Source of the DNA: Penicillium oxalicum
Lineage: Eukaryota; Ascomycota; Eurotiomycetes; Eurotiales; Aspergillaceae
DNA length: 64,000 bases
Reading direction: 5' to 3'
Assembly: GCF_001723175.1 (NCBI RefSeq)
Contig: NC_064654.1
Span: forward strand, 2,418,001-2,482,000
The translations under genes and the position numbers were made by a program. The notes under the pieces are model-generated. The model did not search any database. It was not told where the DNA came from and saw only the letters and a program-made list of their open reading frames with translations. Below, in pieces: positions 12,712 through 24,331 of the stretch (the first letter of the stretch is position 1; each line of letters opens with the position of its first letter).

Positions 12712-13186
12712 GCCAGTTACTACGAAGTACCTGAGTACCAGTAGCCTGAGTGGAGGGCTGCTGCTCGACTTGGAGGGCAGTCAGCCACAACAATAACTGA
12801 GTCACGATACAAGGCATCACTCATCTAATAAGGGGGCATCGATTCGTGCTATTAGCACATCAGAAGGGTTTTGCGTGAAATTTCACCTGTTGGATGGGAC
12901 TCTGCCGCCTCGGATTAATTTTGATCTAGATACAGGTTTGGATGTAGTGTTGGATAGAACAATGAATCACAGAGGGTGTGTATGATGTAGATCAAGACAG
13001 AGGTTTGAATAGAAATGCCTATCCATAGATACAGCCAATGGCCTTGTGTTGCACACTCTCCCTTATATATCCGTTGACTGGCGATGGTAGAATTGGAGAT
13101 ATGGTACATTGGAATCTATCGGTCGACGGATGATAGGTATACATAGGCTAATACAACAAAACAATAAATGTACACACGAGGTCCCC

Positions 13187-16100
13187 TCACGGGGTCTTCT
13201 CGTCCTGAGACTGTGAAATCTTATGGGCGACTTCAACGGACTCGGTTGCATGCTCAGCTAGGCTTTCATCTCCAACGTCTTCTCCGCCAATGCCCTGCTT
13301 GGCATCCATGCTTGCTGCGATTGAGGTCTCAACACTGGAAGATGAGTCATCCACAGCCTTGCGAGCAGCCTTTCTGGAGACTGCTTTCAGCTTCTTGAGA
13401 TAAATTTGCCGAGCATGGCGGCCTCGAATGGCCGCTTCGAGGTCAACCCGATCCTCTGCGGCAAAGACATCGTTTTCACTTCCGGGGGATGAAGAGCCAA
13501 GAATGGCGTCGCGAGATTTGTCGGCCTCTTTATCAGCAAATGAGGTTTCGACGGGGAGAGATGCCATCTCTAGGTCAAGAGATTGTCGGGATCGTCGAGT
13601 AGCCTTCTTGTTCCGGTTACGTGGGCGAATGCCCAGTATGCCACTTGCCGCCACAGTTTGCCGACGAGGCTGCTTCTGGCCATCTTTGTCCGCTTGGTGG
13701 GACCGATGTCGAATGAGAACACCCTGGAACTTGTCACGTAGATACGGCATCCGTCCAATTTCAGTGATTGTCTTGGGAGCTACTGCATGCAACTGCTCTA
13801 GTTCTTCACCGCCCTTCAAAATGCTCTGGCTTCGAATGCGGTCCACACCAGCAGCCAGATACACCATGGAGACATAGGTTGGCTGCATAAAACCTGGATC
13901 GATATTGCTCCAATAGGCCTTAGAGACCTTGCCGAGGCTCGAAGATGGAGGAGGGAAATGTCGAGGGTCCTCGAGCTGCTGAATGGTAAATGGCACACCC
14001 AAAGGTTTGATACCTTGTCCAGCTTGGAGTCGCCTCCAGTCGGGAAAGTTGGGCATAAATTGGCGCTCGAATGCCCGGAAAGCCTCCAAAATGTCATCAA
14101 AGCGATCTGAAGCCGCCAACATTTGGACGTAGGTAGACCAATTGAATGTGCTCAATCGAAAACCAAAATGTTCAAGTTCAGCAACAACGTCGACGATCTG
14201 CTCTGTCTTGCTCTGGTATGCCAGCGCGCGCAGATAGATGGATAGAGGGCGCGACAGTGCATAGCGCTGCGATGGAATGATGTCGGTCTCTCGTTGCACA
14301 GCGTTTTGGTCCTGAGGAACGGAGCCATGTGTCAAGGCATCGCCACTCTCGGGAGATTGGTTCGATGAGGTTGGAGATTGACTGTTTTCTTCAGGCGACG
14401 GGCTTCTTGCCGTGGCGCCACGCACAGGTGGCGACTCGGCAGCTGACTGGGATCGCATCAGTTCCTTAAGGTCAATACGGCTTGCCACTTTGACAGTATT
14501 GGAGAGAACAAGTTGCCAGCACTTTTCTACCTCCGCGTACTGCTCTGCTCGCAAATACGCCAACATCATGGCAGAGACCAATCGAACTGGGGGTGTTTCA
14601 GATCCTGTTCCACTGGTCGCGATCGTCTTCTTCGCATCGAAGTAATCGTTGAAGAGTTGCCGAGCTTCGTCAATTGCACCATCGAGACCGAGGTTTTTGA
14701 TGCGGTAGGTGTAGTAGGAGTCCTGAAAGGCGGCCTTGACGTGAGCCTTCGACGATGGAAGCTTAATGCTCTTTGTGAGGCGATCAATCGATGTGAGCGA
14801 CGACAATAACGTATGTTCGGCATTCCTCAATCGTAATTCGGCGCTGGACTTGGCGGAATCATCACGGATGGCCAGATCATGCTCAATTTGACCTCTGAGC
14901 TCCAAGAGACTGGATCTTGCCTCGGTTTGACCAAAGCGCTCTTCGATCTCCCTGAAAATAACCTGTACCATGGTCCGGTTGCGACTTTTGAGGTATCCGT
15001 ACAGAATGATTGCGTAGTGCAGGTCGGTAGCCTGAAAGACTCGCTTTTTATGGAGGTCTCGCAAGGTCTTCCGTGCTCGATCAGTTTTACCAACAAGGGC
15101 GAGGATGAGCATGTGGCTGGCATACGAGATCGCATCGGGGCGAATTCCAGCTGATTTGAAAAGCTGCCAAACGCGATTCATGGCGACAAAATCCACTCTA
15201 AATGCATGTTGGAACAGAAGTGTGTTCCACAATCCTATTGGGGAACCGCTGACATTGAACTCTTGGCAAGCAACAGCAAATTGTTCAGCCTGAGGTAGCA
15301 GGCCGTTGGCGCAGTATGCCTGCACCACCATGTCTAGCATAGGCATTGTGATTTCAACGCCGTGGCGCTCCGCCTCTTTCAGGAGATGACGCGTATTCTC
15401 GATGTCCCCGCGTCTTGCAAAGAGTGCCATTAGAGTGCCGAAAGTGTAGGCACTTGGGGATACACCAGATTGTTGCATTCGCGAATAGGTCGATAGCGCA
15501 CCAGCAAGGTCCTCACTGTTGGCATAGGCTTTGAGAACGATGTTCCAACAAACATCATTGGGCTGGAGATGGAATTCATTGGAGATTCTTTCAAACTGTC
15601 GTTGAGTCTCTTCCACGTTTCCCATTCGCGCATAAACATCCAGCAGGGGCGCCAGCAGCTTCCGGCTACGGGGAGGTCCATGATCCTCAACAAGTTTGTT
15701 GAAGAAGAAATTGACTTGTTCAGCATCACCCGCGTATGCAAAGGCTTGCATGGCATCCTTGTACACTTGAAGGTGCGGCTTGCCGTAAAAATGCCTCATC
15801 TCCTCCAAAAAATAACGGACGCCCGCGGTGATTCCGAACTGCGCAAAAGCCCTCAGCTGTGCACTGAAAAATGATTGAGGTGGTTTCAGATCGGGCTCCT
15901 GGCGGCGCATAATGCGGTAAAAGACGACGGTCCGTATAAAAACCGACCTTGCCTCACTCGCTTGAAACGTGTTAATTGTCTTTAAGTAATAGTCAGGCTT
16001 CAAGAAGCCCAAGTCATGGTAGATTCGAAACATCTCTACCAAGATCCCCACTGATGCAGAACGAAGCATGTAGGAGTATCGGAAGATATGGCCAAGAATA

Positions 16101-17080
16101 AAGTCAGCCAGCGCACGGGCATCTGAATTCTGACTCCGAAGAACGAATTTTCCCAGGGCCACGGCGTCCCAGGACAAACGAGCCTGTTCCAGTTCGCTTA
16201 TCAGTTTCCGACAGGGCGAACCAGGAGCCCGATCGGCGTACTGAGACACTAAGCGCCAAACCTCCAGTGTGCGCTTCCAATTGCGAGCTTTCCAAAATCG
16301 GGTGAACGCCAGTGTGCAGCATTTCAATCCAAAGCCTTTCTCAAGCCCTTTCTCGCACAATTCGATCAACTTCGAAGGGTCAGAGGAGCTGAGCTGAGAT
16401 TCGGCGGCATGCAAAAAGTCGTCTTCCCCGAGTGTTCCCTCCGGGATCCCCTCAAATGCTTCCCAAGCTCTCTCTCGATCCACAAGACTCTTGGACCGGC
16501 TCAAATAAGCACATAATGCAGATCGACAGTCTGATGGCCGTCCGGCAGCGATGTAAAGCACCCATGCTCGATCGAATTCGGCCTTTTGATTCGCCAAAAA
16601 CTCTTGCAAATACCTCTTAGAAGATCTCGTTGCTTCCATTCCCACATTCTGCGAATCTGATTCGGTTGCAGGCGGTTCCTCAAGTGGTATATAATGGGAC
16701 GGGGACGGGGCGTTCGAGGCATACGATCTTGAGAAGCCGACCAAGGCGCGCTTCCTTCGACGCCCCCCGAAACGCTTTCCATGACGCGAGAGGCGTTCTA
16801 GTGCAAAGTCTTGCGTCCTTCGAGGATAAAGAAAGTCGAGAAATGGCGATCCGCCATCCTTTTCCGAGTTGCCCGTAGCATGGGATTGGAAGCCATGAGT
16901 CGAAGGGTGTTGGCTGGATGGAAGCGCCAAGGTGACTAAATAACTCGCAACTTCTCCGATCACTGCATTTTGCTTCCAGAAATTCCTGGACAAGCTCTTC
17001 CGGGTCCGAATCGTGCTGTTTGGGTCTCGAAGAAAGCGCCTTCCTGCGCTCTCGAGGCAGCCGGCCGCCCGCTCGAGCAT
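13187..17080 (-). CDS. pentatricopeptide repeat protein, CYA5-like, mitochondrial
   Basis: Single long exon of 1297 residues starting at the ATG at 17080 (MLERAAGCLESAG). The frame is open 24 bp further upstream but without an ATG. The N-terminus is basic, with Ser and Arg, as in mitochondrial presequences. From about residue 430 to 760 there are consecutive helical repeats of about 35 residues, for example around NDVCWNIVLKAYANSEDL and SAYTFGTLMALFARRGD, typical of PPR units. A second repeat-like zone lies at 960-1060. The C-terminus is charged and probably disordered. Family members bind mitochondrial RNA. Neurospora CYA-5 and yeast Pet309 are needed for COX1 mRNA translation. That specific role is inferred from overall layout only. 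Confidence 0.82.
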   Translation of the reverse strand: MLERAAGCLESAGRRFLRDPNSTIRTRKSLSRNFWKQNAVIGEVASYLVTLALPSSQHPSTHGFQSHATGNSEKDGGSPFLDFLYPRRTQDFALERLSRHGKRFGGRRRKRALVGFSRSYASNAPSPSHYIPLEEPPATESDSQNVGMEATRSSKRYLQEFLANQKAEFDRAWVLYIAAGRPSDCRSALCAYLSRSKSLVDRERAWEAFEGIPEGTLGEDDFLHAAESQLSSSDPSKLIELCEKGLEKGFGLKCCTLAFTRFWKARNWKRTLEVWRLVSQYADRAPGSPCRKLISELEQARLSWDAVALGKFVLRSQNSDARALADFILGHIFRYSYMLRSASVGILVEMFRIYHDLGFLKPDYYLKTINTFQASEARSVFIRTVVFYRIMRRQEPDLKPPQSFFSAQLRAFAQFGITAGVRYFLEEMRHFYGKPHLQVYKDAMQAFAYAGDAEQVNFFFNKLVEDHGPPRSRKLLAPLLDVYARMGNVEETQRQFERISNEFHLQPNDVCWNIVLKAYANSEDLAGALSTYSRMQQSGVSPSAYTFGTLMALFARRGDIENTRHLLKEAERHGVEITMPMLDMVVQAYCANGLLPQAEQFAVACQEFNVSGSPIGLWNTLLFQHAFRVDFVAMNRVWQLFKSAGIRPDAISYASHMLILALVGKTDRARKTLRDLHKKRVFQATDLHYAIILYGYLKSRNRTMVQVIFREIEERFGQTEARSSLLELRGQIEHDLAIRDDSAKSSAELRLRNAEHTLLSSLTSIDRLTKSIKLPSSKAHVKAAFQDSYYTYRIKNLGLDGAIDEARQLFNDYFDAKKTIATSGTGSETPPVRLVSAMMLAYLRAEQYAEVEKCWQLVLSNTVKVASRIDLKELMRSQSAAESPPVRGATARSPSPEENSQSPTSSNQSPESGDALTHGSVPQDQNAVQRETDIIPSQRYALSRPLSIYLRALAYQSKTEQIVDVVAELEHFGFRLSTFNWSTYVQMLAASDRFDDILEAFRAFERQFMPNFPDWRRLQAGQGIKPLGVPFTIQQLEDPRHFPPPSSSLGKVSKAYWSNIDPGFMQPTYVSMVYLAAGVDRIRSQSILKGGEELEQLHAVAPKTITEIGRMPYLRDKFQGVLIRHRSHQADKDGQKQPRRQTVAASGILGIRPRNRNKKATRRSRQSLDLEMASLPVETSFADKEADKSRDAILGSSSPGSENDVFAAEDRVDLEAAIRGRHARQIYLKKLKAVSRKAARKAVDDSSSSVETSIAASMDAKQGIGGEDVGDESLAEHATESVEVAHKISQSQDEKTP

Positions 17081-17554
17081 CACCCCCGGATGTTGCGACG
17101 TCAAAGACTGGAGTCACCTGAAAGAATCCGCAGTCTGCGTCATGTCGTATAGCAGTGCCCTACAGAATCGACCATATGATTAGCTTTTTTCTGCCAGTCC
17201 AGGCAGCTGGAGCGAGCTGTTTGAAACATGGTGCCATTCCGTACCAAGGAGGGAAAAATCCGATGGCCCGCGCAGGTTACAGCGAGTCGGACGGTCAAAT
17301 ATGAAGAACTTTGTGAAGGAATAAGATGTCCCGATAATCTCTATGCGAGTGGCGAGCAATGAGGTGTGCACAAGGCAGCTCGTGGCAATGAAGGCTAACT
17401 ATGCAAAAGATTCGGAGAGGTTGCAAATAATTGCCGGGCAGATCGGGCCATACGTTTGGCCGAAACGAGGCACCGCCTTTGCATACCCACCAACCCCAAC
17501 CAACTGGGGGTGATACATTCGGCACCCCTCAATCTCACAGGATTGACTGCCGTC
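17081..17554. other. divergent promoter region of the PPR and SRP68 genes
   Basis: This stretch of 474 bp lies between two divergent starts. No defined motif was recognised. Confidence 0.55.
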
Positions 17555-19471
17555 ATGGAGATCACGGATTACATCTTCAAGGAGCGCGAGGAGGTGCTTC
17601 TTGCGGGAGACTACAATGCCTACCGTGCACATGCTACCCGCAAGCTTCATAAGCTGCGAAAAAAGCTTGGGCAAGCGACTCCGAAAGGCCGCAAGTACAC
17701 TGCCAAACCAGCTGTAACGGCTGAGAACCTGGGGGCCAATGTCTCGTATGAACACCCATCTTTCTTCTCAAAGTCTGGATCCTAATCAATCAATTCTACA
17801 TTTCAGTTATGTGCATCTCCTTCTTCTCGGATCCGAGCGAGCCTGGGCGCAAGCCATGCACGAGAAGTCCACACATTCCGCCGACCCATCAGCCAAAGGA
17901 ATCACGGGTGCAGCAAGGCGTCACATTATCTCTCGACTACAAAAAGCCACTGGGTATGCGCAGCATCTTGTCAATTTGCTTCACGATCAAGCGACCACCG
18001 GCGCTACAGACATTGACATTCTGGAGGCTCGTGCTTACCTGGCTACGATCTCCGGTGCGCTTTGGTTGGAGAAGCACAAGTGGGAGCAGTGTCTACACGA
18101 CTTTTCTATTGCACGTGTGGTCTACACTGCACTGGGACAGCGTGTGAAAAAGGATTCTTTCCGCGATCTCCTGACTGGAACTGTTGATCCTAGCTTGCGT
18201 TATGCGGCTTATCAAATGCAGCTCCCGCGGTCAAAGCCGAGTTCATCTCTGGCTATTCAATTCTTCCCCTCGAATTCCGACATTCGTGCGGAAGTTGAGA
18301 AGATTGATCCGTCCTGCCTTGCCGAAGAAGCCGCAGGAACTCGGCGAACTGCTGACGGTGAGGTACAAAAACTGCCCGAGTCTGTAACCTGGAGATCCCG
18401 CACCGTCCCGCTGGAGGACGCTTCAATCTCCCAAGCTTTAGCTGCGGCTTCTTCCGCCGAGGATGGTCTTGCTGCATGGCTGGCTGGAGATGGCAAGTCC
18501 GCCAGTGCTAAAGATCGGGCCGCTGCGTACGATAATGTAATTATTGCCAGCCAGGATGCAGTCGATGCCACCAAGAGTGCTATTGACGATCTGACCAACG
18601 AGGGTGTAGACCCTGGAGATAAGCGATTGCAGGCACTTCAGATCACTCGAACGGCGGTCAACTACAATCTTGTGGGTTGGCGCGTTGGTCGTAACCGGGT
18701 GCTATGTGGTGAGCACGATGGCTTGACACTTGAAGAGGATTCGAACGCCAAAAACACCAAGCACAGTGCCAGCAATGGCAAGAAGCTGAACAAGCTACGG
18801 GAACGTGTGGTGCTGTACGACTCGACCTTGCAGAGTCTGGATTTCATTCTCGAACTGCCAGGTGTTGCAGCCGATGCGGCATTTGTGGAGGACATCGAAG
18901 CCAAGCGGCGCTATTTCCGCGCCCTCCGGTAGGTCTCACTTTGTTCATCTTGCCCCTTTTCCCCAAAGCTAACCACTCTTCTCAAAGTTGCCTCGCTTTG
19001 GGCCGATCATACAGTGTCCTCGGCAAGCCGACTGAGTCTCTGGCACTGTTTGCTCAGGCACTCGATATTTCTAGATCTGCCGTTCCACCTACTTCCATCA
19101 GCTCCGAGGGTCCTCCCCAGCTTGAGGTTTCGAAGATACAAGTCGACACTTTGGCGTCGATCCTTCGTGGACTCGTTGCCCGGTATCGCGGTCTTGTGAC
19201 CCTTGAGCGTCTTGAAGCCAAGTCGGTTTCGAGTCAAGGCCGTCCGTTGGTGGAATGTCTGCAACAGTTCGGTGCGGTTGATCTGAATAACTTGGTGCCG
19301 TATCCGCCCCAGATGCAGCCCGTCCCCGTCAAGCCTCTTTTCCTGGACGTGGCATGGAACTACATCGACTACCCTCGCCCGGGACAGGCTACTGTCCAAA
19401 CTCCAGAGCAGGTACCTTCCACCGCCCCAGAGGAGAAGAAGCGGGGATGGTTCGGATTTGGTGGGCGCTAA
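17555..19471 (+). CDS. SRP68: signal recognition particle subunit SRP68
   Basis: Three exons, 17555-17745, 17807-18928 and 18988-19471, give 598 residues. Introns are 61 and 59 bp. The second has a good branch site (CTAAC at about 18969). The N-terminus (MEITDYIFKEREEVLL...GDYNAYRAHATRKLHKLRKKLG) matches the SRP68 RNA-binding domain. The middle has the conserved YVHLLLLGSERAWA, and the C-terminus carries KPLFLDVAWNYIDYP, the conserved SRP72-binding tail. SRP68 with SRP72 forms a heterodimer on the S domain of SRP RNA, for co-translational targeting to the ER. The ATG at 17555 is chosen because upstream in-frame residues do not fit the family. Confidence 0.92.
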
Positions 19472-21456
19472 ACACGAGAGGAATGCATGTGCACTGTATA
19501 TAACGATGATGGAAGTATGTGATGACCAATGTTCATTCTTGATCTTTGGACGATCAATACTCAGCATCCAGGCCCGTCGCGATGAAATCCAACATTTCCT
19601 GATCTCGAACCCTGCTAAGACGTTACCTTTTTCCGTGTGTTGGGTTGCTTCTGCAATCCCATATACTCTACGAGGTTTCACCACAAGCCTGCACACGGGC
19701 TGCGCTGTAATGGCAACTGATGTCTGAAGATCAGGATGATTTGTTCGTTCCAGGTAAAAAGATAAATCCAATGCGATCTCCAGTAAAGTCTCACTTGTAT
19801 ATGGCAGCCCTGCCATAGCTGGCTAGCCCTAGAGTCAGACATGACAGCATCACCGGTTTGGATACTGACAAGGCCGGCACCCCCCGACTGGATGCCCATA
19901 TATTTCTTGCCTGGTGAGACGTCACCAGAACACACCACGATGGATTTTAACCGAGCAGATGATAAGTGTGTCGTGGATGCAATACGAAATGAATTATTTT
20001 GAGCGTTGGGCTAGACTTGGCCCCTTCTTTTGGCCCCTTTTTATGGCCCCTTCTCGTGATCCCTTGGAGCTGTATAAGCTCTCTCGGCTATGATCAACAG
20101 CCTTTCTATTCCGACTTCGGACGTCATCCGAGGGAGAGCTCCCGCCGATGTATAGGAGTGGTCGCCAAATATATAAGGTGGAAGCATGAGATCTGCTCGA
20201 TATCTACGTATGTGGCGACAACAGAGGTAATCTCACCTCACACGTCTAAGGTACACACACCCTTTACCCGGCGTTGACTGGTGACTTGTACGAGAATCAT
20301 ATGAGTCAAACATAGTCATGGACCATTTTATGACAGCAGTTTTTCAACTGAGAAGACTGTGCACCATTGAACAGGACTGCAATCAATGTCGTTATTACTG
20401 CGCTATATCATCAGGGCCACAGCGGGGATAGGCGCCTGCTGGAGTGGCGGCGCGTGGAAGAATTGCATTCCGATAGGGCAACAGATCAAATGTACTGATA
20501 GCTGATCATTGCCGTGGGGAGAGTTCCCAGGCATTTGTACTGAGTAAAAAGAGTCATTGTCTCTAGTATCAGGAGGTTTGACAATAGTGCCCGGTAGTAC
20601 TAGCTCAATTGAAGACACAAATCGTGAGCACTCTTGTCGCTCTGCGTCGGCAATTGTTCTAATCTTTTTTTTTTCATTCTCTTACGATTTCTATTGTACA
20701 AGTCGGTGCAATTGAGTACCAGGTACATAGATGCCTGGTCACTTCCATCCAGTGGTCGCTACGTTACTCCACGGCGGAGGCTCTGCCGCAGATGTATATA
20801 TTTTTTCAGTGGGTGGATGTTTGTCGAGGCTCGCCGGGCTGTCAGGTACCAGGGCTACCGGCGGTGCCTGCATTTAGTTTGTCAGACTCCTATTCGAGTT
20901 ATCTACGAATAAGGCAGGGCACTCAATTCACTCAAGAATCCTGAATACCCATCCCATGAGTTCACACTGCTAGAATCTTGTTCTTCGCCATTTCGAGGCT
21001 TATACCGTAAGTATCGAAAAGTACAGCCTGAACGGCACTGCAGGTCATGCCACCGGGACCACATCCCCTGCCGCTCACGGGAAGAAGAAGATCCGAGTTC
21101 CCTGGAAGGCACTAATCCCAATTTGGTAATTTTGGGTTTGGTCATCTTTGGCCCCGGCCGCCATTGCCCATTTTCGACGCGATCGCATGGGCGGCAGCCA
21201 ATCAGGCGATGCGAATACGACGGGATCACCGTCAGCCTGTCAGGAGGCAGAGCCCATGCAAATATTTGGGTTCTCCGCCCCTGATTAATTTCCCATGAAT
21301 TTCGAGGTCGCCGACATTCCCGTCTCTTCTCTCCACCTGTCCAGTCCATTTCTGTACAGAGAGCACGCCAGTTCCTGATCCCACACATTGCTCAGGATTT
21401 GAGGAATCGAGCGGTTGAGGACTACTTCATATTCCTATCGTTTGCTGTCCGGTAGA
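19472..21456. other. long intergenic region upstream of ERG5
   Basis: Nearly 2 kb with no convincing gene. Small frames exist (for instance 161 codons on the minus strand at 20903-21388), but their composition and lack of recognisable motifs argue against coding. GTACC-rich motifs occur near 20713-20730 and 20843. The right end is the ERG5 promoter and leader. Confidence 0.55.
21198..21234 (+). promoter_or_regulatory. CCAAT box and SRE-like element upstream of ERG5
   Basis: A CCAAT pentamer at 21198-21202 is followed by ATCACCGTCA at 21225-21234, which resembles the ATCAnnCCAC-type site reported for the sterol regulator SrbA in Aspergillus. CCAAT-binding complex and SrbA together control ergosterol genes there. 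The second match is imperfect, so this is tentative. Confidence 0.35.
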
Positions 21457-23341
21457 ATGGTCGACATGACTGGAAGCTTCGTCTCCCCGTCCGCGGATGC
21501 GACAATCTCGCCTCAACTGTTCGCGCCGGCCGGCTTGGTCGCGTCGATTCTGGATGGCTTCACAGTGTGGAAGCTGATCCTCACCCTGTTCCTCGGAGCA
21601 GTCGTTTACGATCAGTGTAGGTGTCCCAATGCCACGGCGATTGAATCCACAGTTTCCTCACTCCTCTTTCTGTTTTTTGATCACCCTGCCTACGTGCAAA
21701 ATCTCCAATAAAGCGTTCGTCACTGGGCAAATTAGCTAACGATTACATCTTACCTTTCTTTTGGACAACATATAGTCAAGTACCACTACCTCAAGGGCAA
21801 GATTGTCGGTCCCGCCTACAAGATTCCTTTCATGGGCCCCTTCCTCCAGTCCGTCAACCCCAAGTTTACCGAGTACAAGGCGAAATGGGACAGCGGCGAG
21901 CTGAGCTGTGTCTCGGTCTTCCACAAGTGAGTCCGCCCCTCTTCATCTCGATCGGTGTCTCACCGGGAGGCGCATGTTAATAACCGGCCTTTGCAGGTTC
22001 GTTGTGATCGCCTCGACCCGTGATATGTCCCGCAAGATCTTCAATTCCCCCAACTACGTCAAGCCCTGCGTTGTGGATGCTGCGCACAAGCTGTTGGGTA
22101 AATCGAACTGGGTCTTCTTGGACGGCAAGGAGCATGTCGAATACCGCAAGGGCCTCAACGGCCTCTTCACTCGCCAGGCTCTGGCCAGCTATCTGCCCCG
22201 CGCCGCCGAGGTCTTTGATGAGTACTTCAAGCGCTTCGTGGAGAAGTCGGCTGCTACCAAGCACACTCCTACTCCTTGGATGCCCGAGTTCCGTGAGCTG
22301 ATGACTGCGCTGTCCTGCCGAACCTTTGTCGGATACTACATGTCTGACGAGGCCGTCCAGAAGGTTGCTGACGACTACTATCTGATTACTGCTGCTCTTG
22401 AGCTCGTCAACTTCCCGATCATCCTGCCCTTCACCAAGACCTGGTATGGTAAGAAGGCCGCCGACATGGTCCTGGACGAATTTTGCAAGTGCACTGCTAA
22501 GAGCAAGGCCCGTATGGCCGCTGGCGGGGAGGTCACCTGTATCATGGACGCCTGGGTCAAGGCCCAGCAGGACTCTGCCAAGTACCGGGAGAAGATCGCC
22601 CAGGGAATTGCCGTTGACTCGTCCGAGAAGCCTCCGCAGGTGTTGCGTGATTTCTCGGACTACGAGATTGCTCAGACCATCTTCACGTTCTTGTTCGCTT
22701 CCCAGGACGCCACCAGTGCTGCGTCTACTTGGTTGTTCCAGCTGATGGCCGATCGTCCCGAAGTGCTCGACAAGGTTCGCGAGGAGAACTTGGCTGTCCG
22801 TAACGGTGACCGCTCGGTCCCAATCTCCATGGAATTGCTGGACCAAATGACCTACACTCGTGCCGTCGTGAAGGAGACCCTTCGCTACCGCCCTCCAGTC
22901 ATCATGGTCCCTTACCTGGTCAAGAAGGACTTCCCTATTACCGACAAGATCACTGTTTCCAAGGGCTCTATGATCATTCCTTCAGTGTGGCCCGCCACTC
23001 ACGACGAGGAGGCCTACCCCAACGCCGACTCCTTCGACCCTGACCGCTGGATTACCGGCACTGCTGAGCAGCAGTCCAAGAACTGGCTCGTCTTTGGCAC
23101 TGGTCCCCACTACTGTCTGGGTCAGACCTATGCTCAACTGTCCCTGATGGCCATGATTGGCAAGGCCAGTATGGAGATGGACTGGGAGCACACTCCGACT
23201 GCTCAGTCCGAGGACATCAAGGTTTTCGCCACAATCTTCCCCCAGGTATGCCATTGCCCCTTCCACCGTGTTCACTCTGCCCGATAACTAACAAAAGATC
23301 CACAGGATGACTGCCTTCTTACCTTCCGCCCTCGTGCATAA
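21457..23341 (+). CDS. ERG5: C-22 sterol desaturase, cytochrome P450 CYP61
   Basis: Four exons, 21457-21616, 21776-21926, 21997-23245 and 23306-23341, give 531 residues. An N-terminal membrane anchor lies at about 25-50. P450 landmarks are the I-helix [11 protein letters not shown], the ExxR motif KETLR and the heme-binding [10 protein letters not shown] with the thiolate Cys. The ending [11 protein letters not shown] is typical of ERG5. The ER enzyme introduces the C22-C23 double bond late in ergosterol synthesis. The last exon is only 36 nt and supplies the C-terminus. The first intron (159 bp) splits the Phe codon of YDQFKYHYL. A second ATG at 21466 is possible. Regulation by sterol-responsive factors is likely from family knowledge. 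Confidence 0.95.
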
Positions 23342-24331
23342 AGTATTGATTGACGAGTTAATGTAAAATCTTCAAGCCGGAATCCATGGCCTCAAATCCG
23401 CTGGAGATCTCAGGTCCGACGACACCTCCCGCATGACCTTTCTGTCCCGGAGATGGGGGGATCGTTTCATCCCCCCCTGTCCGTCCCTCCAATGTTCGCC
23501 CCTCAGTCCGGCGTCGCATTGGTCCTTGCTTCATTTTTTTGTTCATTTCGGGATGGCTCTGTGACAAGTCGCCATGATTGCCCCGAGGAATCTCATCGGA
23601 GCACTGAGAAAGACCGTCTGCCTTCATCTTCCTTATACCCCCGTGTGTGTATAGAGTGGTCTGAGTCAAAATGGTGTGACTGAACACTTGGATTCTGTTT
23701 CTTTATATTCTTCTTTCTTTCTTGGCATTGCTGCCTTTTTCAGAGGCTGCTCTGACTTTTCTCTCTCTCCACCATGTCATGAAGGAGATGCTTCGAAGCC
23801 ATTTTTAGAATAATATTAATGATCATTTCTTCTTCTGCTACCTTGCATCCTCGACAATTGATTTAAGCGGGAAGTCCCAAGATGTGTCACTATTTCCTCT
23901 CGCCAAGAATACTCCCTAGGAAGGAGAATATCATCGACTAGAATCGATTGAGCATTCTACTTGACGTTCTGTTCAAAAATGTACTTCTGGTCTGCTAAGC
24001 CTTACAGCCGGGTTGAGGATTGTTGCTGGTGATGAGAGAGCTCTAGAGAGCCATCACTATTAGCACCGGATTAAACCTACTGCCTAGCCTCACTTTCTCT
24101 CAAGACAAGATGCGTTGTTGAAAAGCAGACGAGTGGTCATCTCATAATGTGCTCACTGGCATTCTCCAAACGCAAGTCGATCGCTCGCCAGTCGCCACGA
24201 GGGAAAAGGCGGTACGTTATGGCACTAACATTGCAATGTCCATCTTTCTCCGCATTCCCGACATGAAGACCGACAGTTAGTCAAGCCGAATACCCCCAGC
24301 CAACAAGCTCACATACTTTCTTCTACACACC
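23342..24331. other. intergenic region between ERG5 and the rhodanese gene
   Basis: 990 bp, co-directional genes. It contains T/C-rich tracts around 23700-23780 and no recognised gene. Confidence 0.55.

Larger units (their letters stand above)
12526..13186. other. MCM3 promoter and 3' flank of the PPR gene
   Basis: Apart from the MCB-like cluster and the GTAC palindromes near 12697-12740, this region shows no gene. Confidence 0.6.

Noticed and set aside
13187..17104. PPR gene start at 17104
   Set aside because: The codon there is TTG. The first ATG, at 17080, begins a sequence that fits a mitochondrial PPR protein N-terminus.
20903..21388. 161-codon minus-strand frame in the ERG5 upstream region
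   Set aside because: Its composition looks like translated non-coding DNA, and it covers the expected ERG5 promoter.
21977..22846. 289-codon frame antisense to ERG5
   Set aside because: It mirrors the well-supported ERG5 exon 3 and is a codon-usage shadow.
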